DNA of 64,000 nucleotides, taken from NCBI GenBank assembly GCA_040219735.1, contig JAVJRX010000184.1; one strand, 5' to 3'. The notes beneath the pieces are model-generated. The model saw only the letters and a list, made by a program, of their open reading frames with translations, did not search any database and had not been told where the DNA came from. The DNA comes from Coleofasciculus sp040219735 (GTDB lineage: Bacteria; Cyanobacteriota; Cyanobacteriia; Cyanobacteriales; Coleofasciculaceae). Below, one piece after another: positions 42,184 through 50,924 of this stretch. The position numbers and the translations under genes are program-made. Each line of letters starts with the position of its first letter. Within the stretch, counting starts at the first letter, position 1.

Positions 42184-45100
42184 TTATCCATTGAGTAAGG
42201 CATTAATAATCGTTGCTAGTTTCTTCAAATTCACAGGTTTGGTCATATAATAGGATACACCTGCGGCTAAACATTTTTCGCGATCGCCTGACATCGCCAG
42301 CGCCGTTATCGCAATAATTGGAATGTTAGCCGTGCGGGGGTTGGCGCGAATCTGTTGCGTGGCGCTTAACCCATCGAGTTCTGGCATCTGAATGTCCATT
42401 AAAATCAGATCAGGCTTCCGCCGTTGGCTGAGTTGTACGGCTTCTTTGCCATCTTTTGCTATGATCATTTCATAGCCGATTCCCTGTAAGTAATCGGATA
42501 AGGTTTGGGTGTTGGCTTCGTTGTCTTCAGCTAATAAAATTAAGGGAGTCGTTCGCGGCAAATTCGTGTCTTCAATGTCTGATAAGCTACACCCAAACGT
42601 CGCCTTTTCCTCTGGGGAACTGATGGGATGATTTGCTGAATGAGAACGCCAAGGAAGTCTCACGGTAAAACAACTTCCTTTTCCGAGTTCACTGTCTACT
42701 GTTACCCATCCCCCATGTAATTCCACAATTCGCCGGACTAATGCCAATCCTAACCCGGTTCCCTGATGACGCCGGGATAAACTGCTATCAATTTGGACGA
42801 AGGATTGAAAGAGTTTCTCTAGATGTTCTTTAGCAATACCTATTCCGGTATCACTAACACTGATACAGAGAATATCTCCTGGGGATGTAGAGGCGTAGCC
42901 GGCTACGTCTCTACATTCCGTATCTTGATGAATTTCTACCGTAACCCGTCCCCCCTCTGGGGTAAATTTCACCGCATTACTTAATAAGTTAATTAAGACT
43001 TGCTGTAAGCGTCGTTCATCGCCCAGAATCGTCCCTAATCCTTCGGCAATATTAGCCGTCAACGTAATATTTTTATCCAAAGCGAGGGGTTTAATCAAGC
43101 TTAAACTCGCATCACACAGTTGGGTAATACTGACGGATGTCAGGTTTAACTCCAACTTCCCCGATTCAATCTTGGCTAAATCGAGAATATCATTAATTAA
43201 CTCCAGTAAATGTCTACCACTTTTTTCAATCGTGGCGAGAGATTTGCGCTGCTTGTCGGTAATCTCCCCATAGACTTCTTCTTGTAAGCTTTCAGATAAA
43301 CCCAGAATCGCATTTAGAGGCGTTCGCAATTCATGACTCATATTTGCCAGAAACTCGTCTTTTAACTGGGTGGCGTGGGCGAGTTCCGCATTTGTTGTCG
43401 CCAAGATATCATTATTGTGGCGCAATTGCTCGTATAATTGAGACTGTTTAATCGCGATCGCGAGTTGGGTGGCTAGGGATAGGAGTAACTCAATTTCCCA
43501 GGTTTTCCACTCTCGCGGATGGGAACATTGATGCACGATTAGTAATCCCCAGAGGATATCCTGTTGGACAATGGGGACAACCAGTTTTGCCCGGATTGCG
43601 TACTCCCCCATGAAGTCTACCATACAGGGTAAAACATCCTCGCGATCGCGATCGGCTAAAGTATACACTTTCCCCTGAACATAATTGTGATAACAGCTTC
43701 TGGGAAAGGCTTCCGCCGAAAAAATAATATTCAATAACTGGGGAAATCCTGACGCTACCCCTTCCGCAATCGCCCGTCCCCGATTATCCTCAAAAAGCTG
43801 ATAGACTAATACTCGGTCAGCCATCAGTAATTGTTGGACTTCTTTAACCGTTGTAGTGAGAATTGTCTCCAAGTCTAGGGATTGACGAATGCGTTGAGAC
43901 ATCGCACTGATTAATCGTTCCCGTTCAACCTGTTGACGCAGAGTTTCTTCAGCCTGTTTGCGCGACGTAATATCTGACGCCGTACCCAAAATCTGTTTCG
44001 GTTTCCCCTCAGATGTGCGAGTAAAAATGGTATCCCAACTATATAACCAACGCCATTGACCATTTGCATGGCGCATCCGATACTCACATTCAATAATATC
44101 CCCATCTTTCGCCCGATCAAAGCGTTGTTGCTTGAGTGACATTAAAGCTAAATCATCGGGATGCATCAGAGAGGGAAATAATCTAGATTCCATCTGCTGA
44201 ATTTCTTCTGGGCTATAGCCCAAAATTTGAGCAACGGAACGGTTAATGTAGATATTTCGTTGTTCGACTAGATCATAAATATATAACACATTCGGGTTCG
44301 TATCCGCAATCCGTTGGATAAATCGCTGACTTTCTTGCAGCGCCAATTCTGCTTGTTTGCGATCGCTAATATCCCGAAAATAGACGGATAACCCCTCCTC
44401 CGAGGGATATACCCGCACTTCAAACCAGATATTATGGGGTGCATACAATTCCTCAAACGCCATCGGTTTTTGTTCCCGCGCCGCTTGGCGATAGACATCT
44501 TCAAATTTCGTTCCCATGGCGTCAGGAAATTCATCCCAGATACATCTACCAATCATGTCGGGTACGGGACGATTAATTAAGGGGGCTAAGAGGGAGTTAA
44601 AGTGGGTAAACCGCCAATTTTGATCCAGGGCAAAAAAGCCTTCAGTAATACTTTCTAATATATTATTAATCTTGCGATGAGAGTCTTGTAGGGCTAATTC
44701 CGTTTGATGGCGTTCATTAATTTCTCGGTGCAGTTGTTCCACCGTCTGTTCTAACGCCGTTGTCCGTTCTTGCACCCGCCGTTCTAGGGCTTCATTCAAG
44801 TGTTTCAGCGATTCTTCGGCTTGTTTGCGATCGCTAATATCTCGATAGGCACTTAAAAAGAAAATTTGATTATCTTGGTAAATAATTGAATTCGATACTA
44901 ACAGGGTTTTCTGTCTGCCTATTTTATCTACAAACGTGGTTTCAATATTTCGCAGTTTGCGTCTGCGATTGGGATTTTTTTGCCATTGCTTCACTTGCTG
45001 ATAGAGAACCGGATCAGGATAAAGTTGGAGGAGAAAATCATCACAACGATTCGCCTCCTGGCGTGTATATCCGGTAATTTGCTGCATTTGATGATTAAAG

Positions 45101-47475
45101 ATGCGGAATTTTCCCTGACTATTACTCAGGGTAATTCCTTCGCCTACGGTATCAATCACTGTAGACAATTGTCCCGCCATAGATTGAATCGCTTGTTCGG
45201 CTTTTTTTCGTTCCGTGATATCCGTAACCGTGGTTACCCGCAAACAGCGTTCCCCTTGCTGCATGATTGGTCCAGTGGTAACCTGAATATCAATTAATTT
45301 ACCATCATGACGCCGTACCTGCCATTCCCCGGAATGGTTAGGGTTAAGGAATTCGGTTAAGGGGCGTCCTAATAAATAATCATACGGATAGGCAAATAGT
45401 TGGCAAAAGGCAGGATTCACCCGAACCAGTTGCCATTGTTCATCGGTAATACATAAGCCTACTGGGGCAGATTCATAAAATAACTCTAACAGTTTTTCAC
45501 TGGTTTGGGCTTTTTCCTGCGCCTGAACCCGATGGGAAATATCCAGCCAGGCACCAATTATTTCTTGGGGGATTCCTTGTTCATTGCGAATCAATTTCCA
45601 ATCATCTTGTAGCCAAATATACTCTCCATTCTTATGCTTAAATCTATATTCTTGAATCGAATAGCCTTGCTGAAAAAGTTGAGCAAATCCGGTGAGGGCG
45701 GTGGGTAAGTCTTGGGGATGAATATGATTTAACCAAAAATCGGCTTGTTCCAAGATTTCCGCTGGTGTATAGCCAATCAGAGCAGTAATATTATCACTAA
45801 TAAATGTGGTTGGATAGGGAGGAATAAACTGGCGACTATAAATTGCTGTGGGACTCGCGGAGAGTAAATAATGCAGTCGTTCTTGAGTCGCCTTTGCCAA
45901 TTTTTCTGCCTTTTGTCGTTCAGCGAGTTCCGTTTGCAATTGGGCAAAAGCATTCGCTTGTTGAATCGCGATCGCGATTTGAATGCTGAGTTGTTCTAAT
46001 AAGTCCAATTCCTCGGGTTGCCATTGATGGGGGGCGGCACAGTGATGGGCGACTAATAAGCCCCAGAGTTGTTCGTTAATAATAATGGGTACGGTGAGAA
46101 TAGCTTTGACTTGAAACTGTTCGAGTAATTCTAAATGGCAGGGATTTAACCCTTGATGATAGATATTATTTGCCACCTGACGCCGCCCATTCAGATAGTC
46201 AGCCCCCTTGGTTTCTTGGAAGTAACTATCGCGAATTTGTGAGCCGATAACTGGGGGAAAATCACCCACCGATTCAGCGACAATCTCCCCACTCCAATCC
46301 TCAGTGAACTGATAAACCAAGACGCGATCGCAATGGAGTAATTGCCGCACTTCCTGAACCGTGGCTTGGAAGATATCCGGCAGTTTCAGGAAGCAGCGAA
46401 TCCGTTGGGCAATGGAACGTAAAATATGTTCCCGTTCTGCCTGTTTTTGTAACTGTTCAGTGCGGGATTGGACTAATTCTTCTAGCTGGGTATTGCGACT
46501 TTCTAATAAGTCAATTTTTTCCGCTTCTAACTGACCGATGACTTGCTGTAATTGGTCAATCACGCCATACATTTCCATCGGATCAAGAACTTGCAGCAAC
46601 CGAGTTTGGGTGACAATTCCCAACAATTCCCCCTCGTCACCCGTGACGACCAATCGCCGTACATAGCGACGCTGCATTTCCTGATTGGCGTGCCAAAGAT
46701 TATCTGTGGAACGCAGGCAAAATAGGGGTTGACTCATGACATCATTTGCCTTTAATCCACTCAGATTGACACCCAATACCTGAAACTGGACAATATCCCG
46801 TTCCGTGACAATTCCTACAGGTTTTTGTTGATTTTTTCCCGAAATCTCTTGACAAATGACCACACAACTGACTCGATGTCGTGCCATCAACTGTGCCAGT
46901 TTGAGAACTGAGGTATCGACGGTTGCTTGAATTACGGTAGTATTCATCACCTCATCTACCGTTCGTAGTTTGAGCAGATGAGATGGTTCAATGACTGAAC
47001 GCAGGGTGGAAAGCGTAATTAAACCTAGCAACTGTTCGTGATCATCCACCACAGGTAGATGACGAATCTGGTATTGTTTGAGAATACCCAGGACACTGAA
47101 AACATCTCGAAACTCGCTCGACTTGAGGCGATAATCTGGGGGACTCATTACCTGGCGAATACTCACCCCCGCCAAATTTCGCCCTTGTGCAGTTAAGCGC
47201 ACCACATCCCGTTCAGTAAAGATACCCATAAGCTGTGATCCTTGGATGACTAACACACAGCTAGTGGAGAGAAACAGTAAGGGATTCTCAGAGGGTTCTG
47301 GCGTCTGATCTTTATCCTGGGAACAGGAACATCCCTGCACCTGACTCATTCGCGCCAAAACCTCAACCACAGGGGTATCCAGCGTCACTGTAACCGGCTG
47401 GCGATCGAGGATATCGTTCAGTTGGGGAGAGTGGAAGCACCAAGGTTGGTTAGGGAGATGAGGAGCGGATGCCAT
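42184..47475 (-). CDS. CBS-GAF-PAS hybrid histidine kinase, 1763 aa
   Basis: A very large cytosolic sensor kinase. Approximate order: two CBS pairs (20-300), coiled coil, GAF (350-510), about five PAS domains (545-1180, with linking coiled coil near 905-940), second GAF (1195-1350), HisKA with phosphoacceptor His in NMSHELRTPLNA (about 1390), HATPase_c (about 1440-1620) and a C-terminal receiver domain with LILMDIQMPELDGLSA (Asp acceptor). CBS pairs commonly bind adenine nucleotides, so energy state may be one input. Oddity: a palindromic repeat (42886-42915) encodes a 10-residue insertion (CRDVAGYAST) just before the DTGIGIA G1 box. There is no neighbouring regulator gene. Confidence 0.93.
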   Translation of the reverse strand: MASAPHLPNQPWCFHSPQLNDILDRQPVTVTLDTPVVEVLARMSQVQGCSCSQDKDQTPEPSENPLLFLSTSCVLVIQGSQLMGIFTERDVVRLTAQGRNLAGVSIRQVMSPPDYRLKSSEFRDVFSVLGILKQYQIRHLPVVDDHEQLLGLITLSTLRSVIEPSHLLKLRTVDEVMNTTVIQATVDTSVLKLAQLMARHRVSCVVICQEISGKNQQKPVGIVTERDIVQFQVLGVNLSGLKANDVMSQPLFCLRSTDNLWHANQEMQRRYVRRLVVTGDEGELLGIVTQTRLLQVLDPMEMYGVIDQLQQVIGQLEAEKIDLLESRNTQLEELVQSRTEQLQKQAEREHILRSIAQRIRCFLKLPDIFQATVQEVRQLLHCDRVLVYQFTEDWSGEIVAESVGDFPPVIGSQIRDSYFQETKGADYLNGRRQVANNIYHQGLNPCHLELLEQFQVKAILTVPIIINEQLWGLLVAHHCAAPHQWQPEELDLLEQLSIQIAIAIQQANAFAQLQTELAERQKAEKLAKATQERLHYLLSASPTAIYSRQFIPPYPTTFISDNITALIGYTPAEILEQADFWLNHIHPQDLPTALTGFAQLFQQGYSIQEYRFKHKNGEYIWLQDDWKLIRNEQGIPQEIIGAWLDISHRVQAQEKAQTSEKLLELFYESAPVGLCITDEQWQLVRVNPAFCQLFAYPYDYLLGRPLTEFLNPNHSGEWQVRRHDGKLIDIQVTTGPIMQQGERCLRVTTVTDITERKKAEQAIQSMAGQLSTVIDTVGEGITLSNSQGKFRIFNHQMQQITGYTRQEANRCDDFLLQLYPDPVLYQQVKQWQKNPNRRRKLRNIETTFVDKIGRQKTLLVSNSIIYQDNQIFFLSAYRDISDRKQAEESLKHLNEALERRVQERTTALEQTVEQLHREINERHQTELALQDSHRKINNILESITEGFFALDQNWRFTHFNSLLAPLINRPVPDMIGRCIWDEFPDAMGTKFEDVYRQAAREQKPMAFEELYAPHNIWFEVRVYPSEEGLSVYFRDISDRKQAELALQESQRFIQRIADTNPNVLYIYDLVEQRNIYINRSVAQILGYSPEEIQQMESRLFPSLMHPDDLALMSLKQQRFDRAKDGDIIECEYRMRHANGQWRWLYSWDTIFTRTSEGKPKQILGTASDITSRKQAEETLRQQVERERLISAMSQRIRQSLDLETILTTTVKEVQQLLMADRVLVYQLFEDNRGRAIAEGVASGFPQLLNIIFSAEAFPRSCYHNYVQGKVYTLADRDREDVLPCMVDFMGEYAIRAKLVVPIVQQDILWGLLIVHQCSHPREWKTWEIELLLSLATQLAIAIKQSQLYEQLRHNNDILATTNAELAHATQLKDEFLANMSHELRTPLNAILGLSESLQEEVYGEITDKQRKSLATIEKSGRHLLELINDILDLAKIESGKLELNLTSVSITQLCDASLSLIKPLALDKNITLTANIAEGLGTILGDERRLQQVLINLLSNAVKFTPEGGRVTVEIHQDTECRDVAGYASTSPGDILCISVSDTGIGIAKEHLEKLFQSFVQIDSSLSRRHQGTGLGLALVRRIVELHGGWVTVDSELGKGSCFTVRLPWRSHSANHPISSPEEKATFGCSLSDIEDTNLPRTTPLILLAEDNEANTQTLSDYLQGIGYEMIIAKDGKEAVQLSQRRKPDLILMDIQMPELDGLSATQQIRANPRTANIPIIAITALAMSGDREKCLAAGVSYYMTKPVNLKKLATIINALLNG
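42886..42915. repeat. Palindromic repeat inside the hybrid kinase gene
   Basis: TGTAGAGGCGTAGCC followed by GGCTACGTCTCTACA, a 30-bp palindrome with one mismatch. Its core GTAGCCGGCTACGTC matches the intergenic palindrome at 3082-3111. Being 30 bp long, it keeps the reading frame. Confidence 0.85.
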
Positions 47476-47866
47476 AGGGATGCTAAACTAATAAGCTATG
47501 AGTGATTAAGTCATAAAGTCGAATGGAAGGTCGCATTAGTGACCGTTTTGGGATAAAGGTGTACTATTCCTTTTTCAGCATACTGTTTTGATTACTGTTC
47601 GTAGTTGCGATGCGAGCGCCATAAGCCAGTCAACTACCGCACACCAACCCTTAGGGGTATGGTGTGGGCTTGAAAAAGCCTGTTGACCAGACGGCTAGTT
47701 TATATATTGGACTTTGGACAAATAGGATTTTTAGACTGCATATAGCGTAAGCTTTCTCTCATTTTTGCCCTAGATGTAGTATCTGCAAGCATTTTGTCCA
47801 AAGTCCAGTAGAGGTAGAAAGCCGCTTTTGAGATGGTGATCGCTAAAACGATTATGGGATAAGGCT
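47476..47866. other. Intergenic region between kinase and Mn-exporter genes
   Basis: No supported gene. It holds a foldback element (47708-47807) and, near 47590-47680, a patch with ACACCAACCCTTAGGGGTAT hairpin-like sequence. The reverse-strand kinase promoter must lie near 47480-47560. Confidence 0.45.
47708..47807. mobile_element. Candidate MITE: 100 bp with 15-bp perfect terminal inverted repeats
   Basis: TGGACTTTGGACAAA at 47708-47722 is matched exactly by its reverse complement at 47793-47807. The 70 bp between do not continue the pairing and carry no ORF. The size and perfect terminal repeats fit a miniature inverted-repeat element. No clear target duplication is seen. Confidence 0.6.
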
Positions 47867-48538
47867 TTAGCCTTGCTGTAGTATATCTACACTGGGGAGA
47901 CTTCCTTCTAAGATTGCTACTGCGCCGAAAATCAAAAATAACACTCCCCCTAACGCCGTCACCCAACGTTCAGAAATTCGTCCTGCAATTAATCGTCCAC
48001 CGATTACCGCAATCGCCGTGCAAATCCCATGACCTAAAATTGCCCCTAAAGTAACGCCAATCGGTTGATAGGAGGCGGCTAAGGCGATGGTGCTAATTTG
48101 GGTGCGATCGCCCCACTCCGCCAGAAAGGTCATGGTAAAGGCTTGCAGTACAATAGCGAGATTGGCAGAACGTGACTTATCTTTTGCTGAACGTGCGATC
48201 GCGCCATCCGGATTCTGCTTGGCGACTTCCATCGCCGCTTCCTTTGCCCCTGTATTTTCAGCTTGAGCTGGCATTTGACTGGCATCATACAACAGCTTAA
48301 AGCCAAATCCTAAAAATAAAGCAATTTCCCCATAATGAATATAATATTGAGGGAGCAACGACACCACCTGTCCCAATAACACGGATAGTAATGTCATCGC
48401 GGCTAACGCCCCTAGGACTCCTAAAAAGACCAGCCGCCGCGAATGGCGCATGGACAAGATTACGCCGATAAAAAACGTCTTATCTCCTAACTCAGAAATC
48501 GTAATCAGTAATAATCCGGCGGTAAATGCGGCTAACAT
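47867..48538 (-). CDS. mnx: UPF0016/GDT1 family manganese exporter (Mnx type)
   Basis: A 223-residue membrane protein of two homologous halves, each with the family motif E-x-G-D-(K/R)-T: TISELGDKTFFIGVILSMRH near 13-32 and FLAEWGDRTQISTIALAA near 140. About six hydrophobic helices are separated by a charged loop (AKDKSRS). In cyanobacteria this family exports Mn2+ from the cytoplasm to the thylakoid lumen or periplasm. The leader carries a yybP-ykoY-like Mn2+ riboswitch, which agrees with that role and predicts induction by Mn2+. The gene symbol follows the Synechocystis name and is inferred. Confidence 0.87.
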   Translation of the reverse strand: MLAAFTAGLLLITISELGDKTFFIGVILSMRHSRRLVFLGVLGALAAMTLLSVLLGQVVSLLPQYYIHYGEIALFLGFGFKLLYDASQMPAQAENTGAKEAAMEVAKQNPDGAIARSAKDKSRSANLAIVLQAFTMTFLAEWGDRTQISTIALAASYQPIGVTLGAILGHGICTAIAVIGGRLIAGRISERWVTALGGVLFLIFGAVAILEGSLPSVDILQQG

Positions 48539-48626
48539 TCTCTCAAGCTCCTTAACTAATATACCGCTGATAGAGCTTGATGAGAAAAGGCAGACCTCAC
48601 CAAGCTCACATCAACTTGTGAACTTA

Positions 48627-48788
48627 GTGAAAGTCTCGCTACCAAGGGACTAGAAAAAAGTGCAGATCGTGATTCTGGAGATTTAACTGACATGACACTT
48701 CAGTCCCTTGTCACCTGAACCAGGCTCATCGCCAGTATGTTGATTCAGGTGTCCTGGTAATATTATGACCAGGAGCTACTCCCTTTCA
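48627..48788 (-). promoter_or_regulatory. yybP-ykoY manganese riboswitch
   Basis: Reading the reverse strand, the leader begins TGAAAGGGAGTAGCTCC and ends GGTAGCGAGACTTTCA; TGAAAG and CTTTCA form the closing stem. In between is TCAACATACTGGC, matching the conserved loop of the class, and paired arms CTCCTGG...CCAGGAC and CCTGAATCA...TTCAGG. The order GGAGUAGC, CAACAUACU, GCGAGACUUU is the class signature. It lies about 90 nt before the exporter start, enough for an expression platform. Confidence 0.78.
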
Positions 48789-49496
48789 TTATTTTTAAAG
48801 ATAGCATAATTTATTTTTTTTATCGAGTATTCTCAGAGATTCAATTCAGAAGCTATTTTCCATATCTGTTCATTTTTCATTCATATTGATTTCATCTTTT
48901 AAAGTAAGGAGTCTGACAAAATTCCTTACTATACCGTAGGGTGGGCATTGCCCACCAGCCAAAATCTCTTAACTTTATCCATCAGGATTATTTGTTATAA
49001 TATGGAGTTTTATCCATCATCCAGATTCCCGTTCCCCAGAGAGTAAGTCGGTAGATAACTCTCTTCCAGAAGGATAATGGAGCTACTCAACGGCTCAGGG
49101 CAAGCTCATCAATCAAGTTTTTCAATCGTAGAGATAGACACAGGCAACATCCGTCTATACCTGATCAGCTTGACTAAATTTTCAGTATCAGTTGTAGCAA
49201 ATTTAGGTTCAAAGTCCTGGACAATGATTCTCCAAAAACCAATTGACGAATCTTGCCGAAACCTGCAAGCTTGAAAAGAACTGACAATCCGTCTATAAAC
49301 AGTAAGGGATAGCTAACCGTTAATTAGGGAGCATTCTAAAGAAAACCTAAAGAAGACGCGGGTACAGCTAATGTCATGTCAGAGGAATGCTACTGAAAAC
49401 GCTTACATTGGCTGATATTAGTATGCTCCCCTTTGAAGCTGTACCCCATGGCTTTCATCGGCATACTCAGTAAAAATTAACCAAAAGGAGAATTTC
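48789..49496. other. Long intergenic region before gap1
   Basis: It contains the promoter region for the reverse-strand riboswitch-exporter unit, a hairpin GGTGGGC-ATT-GCCCACC (48940-48956) that is a common cyanobacterial repeat, and a doubtful small ORF (49077). The gap1 leader ends in AAAAGGAGAATTTC directly before the start codon. Confidence 0.5.
49077..49274 (+). CDS. Doubtful small ORF, 65 aa
   Basis: The ATG is preceded by AAGGATA, a possible ribosome-binding site. The product reads SIVEIDTGNIRLYLISLTKF, then SVSVVANLGSKSWTMILQKP. I do not recognise it, and no motif is visible. It is listed because it is the only ORF with a plausible start in a 700-bp gap, but it may be chance. Confidence 0.25.
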   Translation: MELLNGSGQAHQSSFSIVEIDTGNIRLYLISLTKFSVSVVANLGSKSWTMILQKPIDESCRNLQA

Positions 49497-50519
49497 ATGG
49501 CACCTATCAAAGTCGGCATTAATGGATTTGGTCGCATCGGACGCCTAGTTTTCCGGGCTGGACTAGCAAACCCCAATATCGAGTTTTGCTGCATTAACGA
49601 CCTAGTTCCGCCAGAGAGTATCGCCTATTTGTTAAAGTACGACTCAACCCATGGTCGTTTCAACGGTAAGGTAGAAGCCAAACCCGACGCCATTGTCGTC
49701 AACGATAAGGTAATCCCCTGCGTCTCAATCAAGAATCCAGAAGAACTACCGTGGGGTAAATATGGCGCTGAGTATGTGGTTGAGTCCACGGGTCTATTTA
49801 CCGATTATGCTGGTGCATCCAAGCACCTCACCGCAGGGGCGAAGCGAGTCGTCATCTCAGCTCCCACTAAAGAAAAAGACCCCGAAAAAGTCCCCACCCT
49901 CTTGATGGGTGTGAATCACAAAAGCTACGATCCCGACAAGCATACTGTCGTATCCAACGCCAGTTGCACCACAAACTGCCTCGCTCCCATTGCCAAAGTC
50001 ATTCAAGACAACTTCGGTTTGGCAGAAGGTTTGATGACCACCGTTCACGCCATGACCGCAACCCAACCCACCGTAGACGGACCGAGTAAGAAAGACTTGC
50101 GGGGTGGACGCAGTGCGACTCAAAACATTATCCCCGCCTCTACAGGTGCAGCCAAAGCCGTCACTTTGGTTCTACCCGAACTCAAAGGCAAACTTACCGG
50201 CATGGCATTCCGTGTACCGACTCCCGATGTCTCGGTGGTTGACCTCACCTTCCGTACCGACAAAGCCACCAGCTATCAAGAAATCTGTGACGCGATGAAG
50301 AAAGCCTCGGAAGGGGAACTCAAAGGAATTCTGGGATATACGGACGACTCCGTTGTTTCTACAGACTTCACCACCGATCCCCGTTCTAGCATCTTTGATG
50401 CTGGGGCAGGTATGGAACTAAATTCCAACTTCTTCAAAGTCGTGGCTTGGTATGACAACGAGTGGGGCTATTCTAATCGCATGATTGACCTAATCCTGTC
50501 CATGGCAGCCCAAGGGTAA
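49497..50519 (+). CDS. gap1: Glyceraldehyde-3-phosphate dehydrogenase, type I (Gap1)
   Basis: A 340-residue enzyme oxidising glyceraldehyde-3-phosphate in glycolysis. The NAD fold starts VGINGFGRIGRLVFRAGL. Asp in CCINDLVPPESIAYLLKYDS favours NAD over NADP. The catalytic Cys is in SNASCTTNCLAP, and the tail WYDNEWGYSNRM is standard. The IND-LVPPES pattern marks the cyanobacterial Gap1 (catabolic) rather than the photosynthetic Gap2. A strong Shine-Dalgarno AAGGAG lies 7 bp before the ATG. Transcribed alone. Confidence 0.93.
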   Translation: MAPIKVGINGFGRIGRLVFRAGLANPNIEFCCINDLVPPESIAYLLKYDSTHGRFNGKVEAKPDAIVVNDKVIPCVSIKNPEELPWGKYGAEYVVESTGLFTDYAGASKHLTAGAKRVVISAPTKEKDPEKVPTLLMGVNHKSYDPDKHTVVSNASCTTNCLAPIAKVIQDNFGLAEGLMTTVHAMTATQPTVDGPSKKDLRGGRSATQNIIPASTGAAKAVTLVLPELKGKLTGMAFRVPTPDVSVVDLTFRTDKATSYQEICDAMKKASEGELKGILGYTDDSVVSTDFTTDPRSSIFDAGAGMELNSNFFKVVAWYDNEWGYSNRMIDLILSMAAQG

Positions 50520-50730
50520 GTAGCGGTAGAACATCCTGGACAAAATCTATCTTGGGTAGGGGTACAGCAAAGACAAAAGCTTGCTTTAACTTGCGGTGGG
50601 GGATTGGGGGGCATGGGTCCTAGATAAGTGGCGCAGGGCAGCAATGTCTAACAGCGATGTTGGAAGCCCACACCAAATCAAAGATTATGGTGTGGGAGGA
50701 TGTCACTCAAACCAAGTTGCTACCCCCAAC

Positions 50731-50792
50731 AAGGGCGGGTGTGAGTAAAGTTATCGGACATCGACAAAACTTTGCTCTGTCAAACCCGCCCC
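50731..50792. repeat. Dispersed GGGGCGGGTTT repeat, copy C (short)
   Basis: AAGGGCGGGTGTGAG on the left and GTCAAACCCGCCCCTG on the right, with a central TTATCGGACATCGACAA that recalls the TTACCGATA segment of copies A and B. Lies 210 bp after gap1. Confidence 0.65.
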
Positions 50793-50813
50793 TGTCCCCC
50801 TGTTGACAATTGT

Positions 50814-50843
50814 TTGACAATTCTGAAACTGATTCCGTAAAAT
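50814..50843 (+). promoter_or_regulatory. Sigma70-type promoter upstream of multi-PAS kinase
   Basis: TTGACA and TAAAAT are separated by 18 bp, about 82 bp before the kinase start. A second TTGACAATT stands 12 bp upstream. Confidence 0.45.
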
Positions 50844-50866
50844 CGTATTTTTTTATAGCCCTGTCG

Positions 50867-50889
50867 AAGACAACCAACCGGGTTGTCTT
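50867..50889 (+). terminator. Hairpin in the leader of the multi-PAS kinase
   Basis: Exact 9-bp stem AAGACAACC-AACCG-GGTTGTCTT followed by TACAATTTTTA. It lies between the proposed promoter and the ATG, so it could attenuate the transcript or end read-through from gap1. Confidence 0.5.
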
Positions 50890-50924
50890 TACAATTTTTA
50901 TAGCCAGATTAAGGATACAGTGGG

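Noticed and set aside
47700..47966. Reverse-strand ORF across the foldback element
   Set aside because: It overlaps the end of the exporter gene and the terminal inverted repeats and has no recognisable protein features.
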